Assembly (NCBI GenBank): GCA_028829895.1 | Contig: CM054181.1 | Coordinates: 70,167,259 to 70,231,258, forward strand | Source of the DNA: Sinotaia quadrata | Taxonomy: Eukaryota > Mollusca > Gastropoda > Architaenioglossa > Viviparidae | Reading direction: 5' to 3' | Length of the DNA: 64,000 nt | Part shown: in pieces, positions 37,501 to 49,500 of the stretch | Layout of the letters: each line of letters begins with the position of its first letter | How positions within the stretch are numbered: position 1 is the first letter of the stretch | Made by a program: the position numbers and the translations under genes | Notes under the pieces: generated by a model | What the model saw: only the letters and a program-made list of their open reading frames with translations | The model's database searches: none | What the model was told of the DNA's origin: nothing

Positions 37501-40500
37501 CGAAGTCGAAATAGCAGCATTGTTCATTTGTCCATGACAGAATCTCAAATTTTTGATACAAATTCTCTTTCATAAGACCCATGTATTATTTTTTGTAACA
37601 ATCCTCAGATATTTCTGATTTTCTCTGGGGACCATTGTTTTATTTTTATAAAGTTGATGAACTCCTTGACGAGGAGGTCATGCTCATTTGTGTCAGTAAT
37701 TAGTTGATGATGTTAATAAGTTAAAATTTATGGTGAATCAAATGAACATTTTATTTGTACTGAAAATAGCTTCTTTTTGTTGTCAAGAGAATGAACAGAA
37801 CTTATTTAAATTGGAATAAAATATTTAGAATAATAGAATATAAATATTATTAAATTTTTTCTTACTCATACTTTATTTAATACTTCACTCACATGCATGT
37901 ACATAAATACACACATACAAACATATATTTGTGCCTTCTTTTGTTTCTTAAAATCACATACATTCATTCATATTCAGTCATTTTCAAATCTGAACCAGAT
38001 AAATTTAGGATTCACTATCTTGACAGAATATTATTTTTTTTAAGAATTTGATCAGACATTACAAAACACATTTTGGTTTTTAATTAAAAATATTTTTTTT
38101 TATATCTTTGTTAAATGCTTTGTTTGTTCTATATTTTGTATATTATAGCTCTGGAAGTGCTATACAGTAGACTATGCATTAATGACTAAGATTTGTTACT
38201 TAACAATGGTTGCTATGTAGATCTGGTCACTAAGAGGTAAAAGAATTGATATAGATGTGTGTTTGTTATAATCAGCTGTGGTTTGAGGTTGCAGTCACTG
38301 TGCGAAGTTGTGGGGTCTTTAAAAGCTAACCATTGTGCAAAATCACATGAAGTAAGCTAGTCTTTATGTATACTGTATTGGTTATTTGCAAAGAATGAAA
38401 TACAAGATTTGTTTAGTTAAGTTAGTTTGCTTTTTCATACTATTATGTATATATATATCTATTTATTGCTGAACTGTATTGTCGTGTTAATAATATTGAC
38501 ATTTAGTGATTTACATTAAACATACAACAATGTGCTTTATTTCAGGAAATTTTTGTAAATTATCACTAAACATGTATATACCCACGTATAAACCCTCTTC
38601 TTTTACTAGTCTTTGGTCTTCCTCTCTCATTTAAAAAAAAATATTTTGTGGTGCTAGCATTGTTTTTTATTGGATATTTCTACTTTGATGAGTCACTTTA
38701 ATATAGTATGATGCTGTGATCTTTATATCAATAGTGCTTACTTCTTGGCAGGATCAGTTGTGTGTCACACATTTTTATCTCAGTAGTGCTTACTTCATAG
38801 CAGGAACAAATGCCAGGGAAATACCCCAAAGGCATAGAAAATCAGGTTGAACATAAAACCTGAATCCTGCTCTTGCCAGTATGAAAATACCAATCATAGC
38901 AGTGGGCCTAGTTGATTCACGGAATTCTGCAAATGACCAGACAAGCGTCTCAAGCCACGTCTCCCTCGTGAATGCACGTTATGGTGTGGGTCATGTATGA
39001 ATTTATGGCGGGAATCTATTACTCACGCATCGGGCTTGGGTATGACCTACAATCGGCCATTGTTTAAAATATTACATAACTGGAGCCAGTTCTCTTTCCT
39101 TCTGAATGCAGTGTGCGCACCAGAGCGTAGCGATTACGTCACTTTTATGAAAAGGACTGTATCCACAAACTAAATATAATGAATTCAACTGAATGCGGGT
39201 TAGGAGGTCAAGTATAATTTGCCATGACTCCGTTACAATAATATTTTACACATAACACTTGTGGATTCATTAGGTACATGAAGCATGCAAAGATATTTAC
39301 GACTTACTCTGGTTATAGCATAAAAGCTATAAGCTATGAAGGCTTACATTATGAGCCAGCACACACCTTTATATAGTGCTTGGAATATCTTTCTTTTTAA
39401 CTTCTCTGTTTTCTCTTTTATTTATTTATCTCAATGCTGTCTTTTGTAGCCTTTGTTTCTTTTCTAGTGAATTATTTTGTGTTTCTTTGTACAAGAATGT
39501 GATGGTAAAATATGCACTTATTATAACCACTTGATTAAAACTATGATTGTATTATTTCTAGTCAGAGTGTTTTCATGAACAGCCTTTGTGTGCTTTTGTA
39601 TTATATATTTTACATATACATTATATATTTTACATACCTTTTTTTTTTTTGCTTAAAGAATTCACAAGCCATTTTGTATGTTTGCCAGTTTAAAACAGTT
39701 ATTAGAAAAGAATCTTTATGTTACTTCTGATTATACTCTATAGCAATATTTTTAAATATTTACTGTTAGATGTTGATTATAATTATTTTTCCCTGCAGTT
39801 TTGTTCATTCTAAGGATTATCTTTGATAAAACTTTCTAGTCAATTCTTTATGACTTGTAATCATTCAGTTTTAACAGATTATTGTGCAACTAATTTTAAG
39901 AAAAAATTAAAAATAGTCATCCTTAAAATAAAATCCATTATTGTAAAGATCAAATTAATTTCATTTTGTGACTAAACACTAACCAAACTTTATTTTCCCT
40001 TGAAGTTTAAATTTCTGTGTAAAATTTGTTCACATGGGACTAGTAATAAAAAATTAATAATTTGATGAATTAACCATATTCAAAGTTGTACTTTTTTAAT
40101 ATATGCATTTTTAATTTTTTTTTTTCAGGGTGGGTGGGATGGAATATATGTTTTTGGTTTTTAATTTATTTATTTTTAATTAATAATAACTGCTTTTTAC
40201 TTTTAGAAATGTTTGCATTATTATATTTCTTGAGTTCTTAATTAAATTTTATACTGATAATCTCTTTATATAAATTATAATAGAAACATATTTTGTAAAA
40301 TAATTTTTAGTTTTTTTATTTATATGGCTTACTATAATGAGTGCATTTATTTCATTGTAAATCCTCATTTATGAGGCTTATCTTAATGCATACAAATATT
40401 TATTAACAATATGTGATCAGTATAGCTTACCATAAAGTATACATATATTTATAACAAAATGATTTATGTGATTTAAACATTGTGTGAAAATATTTCATAA

Positions 40501-43500
40501 CATGAATTATATGGTTTATAACAATTAAAAATAGTGAGGTGTAAATAGAAAATTAAATTAATTTTCTTAAATTAAAATAAATATTAAAGTAATGTATTAT
40601 TATTATATACTTTTTAAAAACATATGAAATCACAATATATATTATTTTTTAAAATACAAAATAAAAGCACATTATACTTGTTGCTTCAGTCCTTAAAAAT
40701 GTCATGAATTAAAATTATTACTAGAGTTGAAAATTTGACTATTCACTTTATTCAATTTTTATATTATAGAATTTCTAAAAGAGTACAAGAACTTGAAAAT
40801 ATCTGTTTCACTTAATAATAATTCATAAAGAGTTTACCAAAACGAAAAGAATTGGGTTTTTTTTTTTTTTTACACAATTTAATAGCTTAATTATGGCTAT
40901 TTTAATTATATTTTAAAACAATATTGCCATTACTTGACAACAGGTGTTTTATAAATAATATTTTTTTAGGGTATATTTTTAAAACTGCTCTTTTAAAAAA
41001 ATTGTACCTCTAAAGAGTATAGTGGTTTAATGTTTCAAATTATGTCAAGTATAATTTTTTTAAATTGGAGTTGCAGTGTTTTAGAGATAAACGTAACTTG
41101 AGCATAATCAACTGTCTTAACTAAGAAACTTGTAATTATTGGAAATACCTCTATGTTGGTATCAATTTTTACTGTTTTAACTGAAAATCTTTGGGTATTT
41201 CAATTATTTTTTTCAAAGCATAAAAAGTACTTTTAACAATTGCCATTTTCTTTTGTTATTGGTAGAAAAATCTTTTAGTGTTATAATTATTAAGAAAAGT
41301 GTACAAAAAAATATCATATCTGTACTCCTTTCCTACTGTTTCTGCCTGAAATGTTCTTGTAAGTGTACTTACTGTTAAGTAGTGTATGAACAATATTTTT
41401 ATCAATACTCTTTTCCTACTTCCTTGGTAAAATCTTTTATTTTTTCAATACAACTATATAAATAATGTATGTGTTAAGTATTGCTTCACTGCTGACAATA
41501 GATGTCATAGCAAAGCCTGGGGCTTGCTATAGCCATCCACATAACAATTTTGCCTTGGATCCAAGACCTATTGTTTATATTAATTCAAAGTTTACTTTTT
41601 ATCCACCACTGATTACTCTTTGAAATTTGATTTGAAATCAAAGTGTATATGTTCGTATTTTAATATTAGTCATATTCTCAGTATGTTTAATTGTTATGTA
41701 TTTATCAATGAATTTGGTCACTAAGTACTTTAAAGTTATTTGTTTATATTTTAAAAGAAAAACCAGGCCTGTTAACCTGTTTTTATATATTTTCAATTAA
41801 AATTACATTTTGTACTTTTTAGTTATGCAAAAAATGAAATTTTTTATACTCTAGTCATATAAGATTTTTTATACTCTAGTTATGTAATTCTTGTATTTAT
41901 TTTTTTAAAATTAAATTAGTGATTTTCTTTTTTAAAACTTTTATTTAAAGCATATATACCCCCCAAATTTTTCAAAAGAATATTAATAGGATATTTGGTA
42001 TATTCATTTGTCATTAACAACTAATTTAATAGGACTATTCTCATTTTAGCTTCATTTTCTTTTTACTATTATTATCTTTTTATTTTAAAATTATTATTAT
42101 TTTGTTTTTAAAACCTGTCGAAATGGGGGGGGGGGGGGCACTAGCTGTGCCCAGCAGTTGGAAGAATAATAGATTATTATTAGCAATAAATTTTCTAATC
42201 CTTTAAAGATTTAATTAAATATTTGCCATAAACTGTAAGTAGTAGATGTATTTATACTTCAATGTACTTGCAAATTATAAACATTTTACATTACATTTAT
42301 GTTCATTATGGCTTGTTTATCTATTTGAATTCCCATTTCTGGTTCATGTGTAGCCTAGCCAATCTCATTACATTAGGGTAATAGTATTTGAAATGAGTTC
42401 TACTTTCATATTGACAGCTATTCCTGCAACCAGAGATACAAGAGAAGTATCATTATTCAGTTATTTTACAAACTTCTTGTGGCCTCCATCTGCTCAAGTT
42501 TAATTTTTCTAAATTATTTTGATTCATGGAAATATGTGGGGTTTTTTGGTATTTATAGATTTAATTATTTTTTCTTGTATGGATCATAGGAATAATTAGA
42601 GGACTTTTATTATTATTAACATGACCAGAAAAGATAATAGTTAGTACTCATTATTAGTTTATTGTATTTTTTAAATTCTTATAGTTGTTTTAAATTTACA
42701 ACCAAATAAAGTTTTCGAATATTGAACTTCTCAACTAATTCATATAAAACACACACACTCAAACACATACACACACAGACATGCACGCATACAAGCACAC
42801 ACACAATCTTTTTATTCTGAAAGATTTTAACAAAAAAATCATTTTGAAATTAGATTTTCACAAATGTTATTCATGCATTCATTTGATTCACACATCTTCA
42901 TTCAAGACATACAAATCATGCAGACACATGATGTGTATAGACATGCACACATGACAAAACGGTTCACTGTGCAGGTAAATCAAAAGTTTTAAATACCTAT
43001 GTATATATTATTTAAATATTATAAAATGCAATCATCACAAATAGATTTTTTTTTAAAAATAAAAACCACCATTTACAGCAAATGGAGTGAGTCCAGAAAT
43101 TAGTGAATATTTCCTTGTTTTGTTTTATTTTAGTTGGGCTGGGTGTTTCAATATCTGAAAATGATTTTAAAAAAAGATAATTTTGGATGCCTTATCAATT
43201 ACCCTTTTGATTTTATTTGTTTACTGATTGATTAACTTGTTTATTGATAGAAATATAAAATATCTTTATAAATAGATCTGTAAAAATTATTCTTTTGTAT
43301 TTTTAAAGAAAGGAAACATTAACTGAATTTAATTTAGAGCTTTACTAGAATGAGAATTTATGCTGTTTTATTAAAATTTCTGGTCTGTGATCATCTGGCT
43401 CTATTTTGCCTGTAGTGTTAATAAACTTTTATAAGTAAGTTGCATGATTTGGATAGTATATGAATTTTTATGATTATCATATGTATAATTGTCAAGCTTA

Positions 43501-46500
43501 CAAAACTTTTTATTTTTTTTATTTGATACTTAAGAAATTATAATGTATTTAGTTGATATATTTGAAACTGTTAAGCATGTATTATGCATATAGTCATATT
43601 GTAAGTGTATTTTGTAACATTAATTAAGAATCAATAAATGACTACAGCATTTTGTATTTGTGAGCTCAGCTTAAATTTATATTGAAAAATAATGTGTATT
43701 CTGTATCTGATCTGTGTTTCTGTGATTCATTGCTAGTGCCTTAATTTTAGCAGTGCATATTGATTATTTTCTCTGTTTGTCATATCATGAATCAGCTAAA
43801 GTTTTTACTGTAGATATGCACATTAATCTACATCTATATATTTTCTCTGTTTTGCTCATCATTCATTGTTTTCTCCATCATCCCATTCAGATTGCTAATG
43901 CCTGTATCTAAAAATATATATACAAACATATTTTCACGGGCAACACAAACCCATTTATCTAACTTTTCAAAAATACTATTGCACATGCTTCTGATAATTC
44001 CCAAGTGTTGATAAAGTCTATCTCTCACTCATTAATACTCACTCATGCACAAATGATCAAACAACTGTTAATTACTCTCTTTATAACAAGAAAAAATGTG
44101 CGCGCACATTTGCACACACACACACACACACACACTCATACATGTGCATGCAGGCAAAGGATTATAACCATTCATTTATTCCCCATCTCTTTCTTTACCA
44201 ATGTATATACTGGTACTCTTGTACACACATTTTCATACATATTTTGTAGCAATGAAAATTGAGCTATAAAAATATAATAATGTATTGTGAAAAATACCAG
44301 CAAGATTTATGCAGAGCACTTGGCTTAATCCATGAATTGCTAGCAATATCAGGTGAGTGGTCTTGACATAGACATCCATTCAGTGTTGCTGGTGATGGCA
44401 CCATTGGTGGTTTTTTGTTTCTTTGATATATATCTATATATTAAGTAGTCATGCATGTTATTCTCTGTGTATTGTTTAGCTGGTTTATTTCTCAAAATGC
44501 CACATCACTTGTGATTATTGTGATATAATTTTCATATATATTGTGATATAAATTTTGTTAATGTGCTTTGATTGATCTTGTTGCCTAGTGACCCCAAATT
44601 GGCATTTTTTTTTTGTTGTTTTGTTTGTTTACAATTTCTTTTAAATCTGAAAATTTAAAAATAAATTAAAGAAAATAACTTTTGTGAATGTGCTTTCAGT
44701 GATTTTGCCTGCTGACTGAATAAAATTACTTATGTTTTTGTTTATTATTTCTTTCTTTCAAATTGGATTGTAGTTTTTTTTTTTTGTTAAAATTTTTTAA
44801 GGTAAATTTCTATTTTCATTTGTTTTGTTTAGGTTTTTTTTTTTGTTTATTCTGGCTTAAGAAATTTAATTTGTCACTACTGTAACAGTATTGATCTGAT
44901 AAATTTTATTGCATGTAAATATGATGATTCACTGACATGAATATTACATGTTTCTTTGTTGTAGAGTTTTTTCCCTAGTAGTGCTAGTCATCAACTTATT
45001 ATAATTTAGTATTAAACCTTAATAATTTGCCATACAGTGACATGTCCTTTTAAAAGAAGAGGGATGGGTAAGTGGGTGAGCTTAACAGACTAGTATGATC
45101 TTTAATATTTTGGTGAAACATTACTGTGTGTGATCCTTATTCTAGTGCAAAGCTAGTGTGATCTTTAATGTTCTGATGAAACATTTCTGTGTGTGATCCT
45201 TATTATTCTAGTGCAAAGCTAGTGTGATCTTTAATATTCTGGTGAAACATTACTGTGTGTGATCCTTATTATTCTAGTGCAAAGCTAGTGTCTTTTTTAA
45301 TATTAATATTAAATAGTGAAATGCTAGTGTAATCTATAGTCTTGTGAAACACTTGTGTGATCTTAATATTCTGTGTACTTAATCTGTTCACTGCCTTACA
45401 ATAATTATATTGATTCATTAACTTTGCTGATAAATTTATTATTTAGCATTTTAAATAATAAAATTAAAACTTATTGTTAGCTTGAATTACTGGTGGATGT
45501 ATCAGAAAAGAAAATTAAAAGATGTTTATAAACAGGAATACAAGATTGGGCCATGTCTATTCTGTGCATCAAGAAAAACACTGGGTAACCAGTACTTGAC
45601 TTAAAATTACACAGCAGTGAATTGGTTAAAGTACTCACCATACATGTACTATATTACTTTCTCTCATAATGCTAAAGGATTTTAAGTATCCTCACTTCTA
45701 TGGTCTTTTTTTCATTTGATTTTTGCTTTTGTTGGGCTTTGTTATGTGCTTCCATGTTCTATTTTTTTTTTTACTTCTGTGCTCTAAAACATCCACTCTT
45801 TTATGCTCCTCTTTATTTTCATTCTGCTGAGCTTAAATGCACGTTAAGTTTATTTCTGTTTTAAAGCAGGTAGAGCTAAAATAAAATTGAACAACATTTC
45901 TTCTTTTTACTTCTTCTGTTTTCAGTCTTTAAGAGATGTTTTAATTTTGAATTGTTCTACATAAGAAACAGTGAATCTTGTCATAAGATTGAAAGTTGTA
46001 TTATATATGTATATTTATATATATAAAAATATCAAATTAATTTATAATAATTGCATATTAATTACCATTAGTGACAGCGTTGTAAAAAAGAAAATATAAC
46101 ACTGATTACTGTGGATGAACATGTTGGATTTATTTTGATTTTTACCTTTTTTCTGATGCCACCAAAGCAATGGAGACAAGTTTTTCGACAATGATGGGTG
46201 TGTACTCTGTAGTCTTAGGGCTTTCTTATTTTTCTTGTCTTGCCTACTAGTATATGCGTGGGACTTGTATTTCAATTTTCTGTGCTTGCCTTCAACTTGC
46301 ATGAATACAGTGAAACCTGAAAATTTTCTTTAGGGTCCAAGAATTTAATAATTTCAAAGTAGGTTTAAGTCACGCTTAAATGACATGTTATTGACAATGA
46401 GTGAGCGTGTGTGTGTGTGTGCGTGCGCGCGCGCGCGTGTTTGTGTGTGCATGAGAGAGAGAGCAATAAATTTATGCTATTGTCAAAATCCTATCTTTGA

Positions 46501-49500
46501 AAATTTTAACTTGAGATTTCACTGTATTCCTGAAGAAACATTTGCATCATGTAATTTATGCTTTAAACTTAAAATATATTGTGCTGTTCTATCCTTGAAA
46601 TATTTAATTTTCTTGAAGGTCAAATATTTTTAATGACATATTTAAAAGGAACAAATAAATTAAAATATAACTATTATTAAAATTGTAATTTTGTAGAACT
46701 TTTGAATTATTAAAATTGTATTTTTCTAGAGTGATTAAAAGTTAATAAAATATTAACTTGATATTGTAAATAATATTAAAATTGTGCTCACATTATTAGA
46801 AAAATATTGAACTCTTTTTCTTTCTTTTTTAAAGAAACCTAAGTGTTAAGAAAGAAATCTGTATAAGAGAGAGAGGGGTTATTTCGTTCTTCATTGTAGA
46901 GTTGAAAGGATATTTTCATTCCTCTTCTATACCTTTGTGTTTCAGTTCAAAGGTTCTTCCACATTTCTGTCCCTCTGTGTTGAGTTCAAAAGTTATCTTC
47001 ATATTTTTTGCTTAGTTTAAAGGTTTTCTCCATATGTTTGTTTGATTCAAAGATTACACTGTATCTTTGTTCATTATTGAGTTATCTCCATCACCCCTAT
47101 GCAGATTTTGATTACAGACATACATAATTATTTATTCAAAATTCTCTTACCAAAATATGATTCCATACAGCTCCTCAAGGATGAATCATAATTTTGTCAT
47201 CATGAGAACTCAACAGCATGAATTTAAATCTAGGTTTTTCTAAGAAAAATTACCTTTCCTGACTGCAAAAATTCTTATGCATACTGGTATGAAATGATTA
47301 AAATCATCTCCCCTTGTGAATGATGTACAAAAACTGTTTTCCTTCTCTAATTAATTTTTTTTGTTGCCCATGACCTGTGAACTTACTGTTATCAGAAGAT
47401 ATTAACTTGTGTATAATTTCTTATAATTTATGCTTCACATAGAGATAAATAATTTACTACTATGTTATTATATTCTTCACTTATCAGTTTACATATCTCT
47501 TGTGCTTGTTTTATTTTGAAAAAATGTCATCAATTATTATTGTGTTTTTAGTTTAGATTAAACCTTTCTGCCCATTGGGACAGCTTGAGTCTTGTTACAT
47601 TTTCAAATTAAAGTAAACTGATTTAATTGTCAAGTGATGTTCTCTTTCGGTACTCATTTCTTAAATACCATAAAGCTGATTAATGCTGTAATGAAATTCA
47701 TTCTTTTTTTCTTCAGGTTTTTCTCATTGAAGAAGATGGTTTTCATGTTTCATTATCTTTATTTATATTCTAAATTAAATTTTGTGTAATTTACAAACTA
47801 ATGAATAGGTGATGGTAATGATGTACTTATCATAGAACTCACTTCTAAAGGCAAGCTGAATTAAGGAACTAACTCAAGATGGATTGTGGTGTTGAGAAGT
47901 TTTTTGTATCAGGTAAAGGCATGGGGCTTTCAATGGGTCAGCTAAAAGTTAATGGAACAAATTGTATTAATTTGTGGTAACAGCATGAAAAGTAAACAAG
48001 AGATAAAATGCATGAGTTGTTTAGTTTTTTGATACACACACATTTTTGTACTATGTACTCCAGCTACTTTAAAAGGCAGTAAAAGAAATCTTATTTTTAA
48101 AACATTCTGACTGGTTCAGGAAGGGATGAACAGCATGATCTCATTCCATATTTGCATTTTCATGACCAAAGTCCAAAAAAGAATGTTTTGTGGGACATGC
48201 TAATTCATTCAGCTTGATATGAGTGATCAATCTTGGCTTTGTATATTTTTATTTGTATAATGGCTTGTGTATGATCCAAATTGGAGATGTTAAAGTGGGC
48301 ATGATGGGTTTTCGTGTGATGGCTTGTGTATTATCCAAATAGGAGAAAATGGTTAAAGTGGGCATGATGGTTTTTTACGTGATCTACTATTTACACTTGA
48401 TGCTTTGTTTGTGATTCAAGTGGAGAAAATGATTAACAGTAAATAACTTTTTCTGTGCAGTGCAAATGTACAAACATGTATGTTATGAAAGTGTTTGATT
48501 AATCATACATCACAGCTTGATTTTCTTCTTTTGCACAATTGACTTCTCTGTCCAGATCTTAGCACTTGTCTTAATTCATATCCAGATTTATATAACCATG
48601 CTGTGGTAATGCTTTGGGTGGTAATGTAAATAGCACAGCTTTTCTTTACCGTTTGAAAATTTTAAAATACTAAAATAAATGGTATTATCTGGTAAATAAT
48701 TTTATTTACTAGTTCCTCAATTACTACAAATTTAATAAAATAATTTAATAATTAAATTAGAAAATACAGATGCTAAATAAGTTCTACTGGTCTTATAATA
48801 TTAAATCAACATAATTTCTTTTTCAGTGAGCAAATCTTGTAAAAATTAAAGTTTTCCACAAAGAATTAGACATTTTGTATCCAGCACATTGTTTATTGAC
48901 AGAATAGTTAGTATTTATATAAATATTTTTAACAATGGGAAAACAACAATTATGCACATTTCACTGATTGTATACTTTCACCAGACTCTCAAATATATAT
49001 TATTCTGAGCACCTTGTGAATGTAGTGAAATAGCACACTTTGTTACTTGGTTTAAAATATTTATCTTTTATTTTCTCTCTTATTGTTTTATTCTTTAAAA
49101 AGAAAAGGAAAAGCAAAAGTGTTCAGAGATATTTGCATGTCATATAGTTAATGTCGTCAGCAAAAACATACCTACCATCATTGCTTGCTTTTAGCCAAAT
49201 GTGCACATATTTTACTGTATTATTGAAGTTGATACATTATGAATTTCAAGCTTTTATATTGATAAATATCATTTTAGGATATTGAATAGGGTAATTTATG
49301 CATACCACATTAACTACCAGTGACTGTTTTGTTTGGGTTTTTTTTTCAGATTTATTAACTACTAAGCGAAATCCAGCTAATCTTGGTAAGTTCTCATGAA
49401 TTTGTTGTCAGTATATTGTTTGTTTAATGCATAAAGATTTGTTTATCTTAATTTTCAAATATTATTTTGCTAGCTTGACATTTTCTCTAGTAATTCAGGA

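Larger units (their letters stand above)
37576..49349 (+). other. long SOWAH intron, also 3' UTR of the short form
   Basis: 11.8 kb of very AT-rich, mostly single-copy sequence. Contents: a GC-richer CpG-bearing patch (about 38780-39240), poly(G) at 42126-42138, CA/GT tracts (42740-42805, 44113-44134, 46403-46460), degenerate tandem repeats at 45090-45370, 46900-47085 and 48230-48430. No exon with a recognisable product was seen on either strand. Confidence 0.65.
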
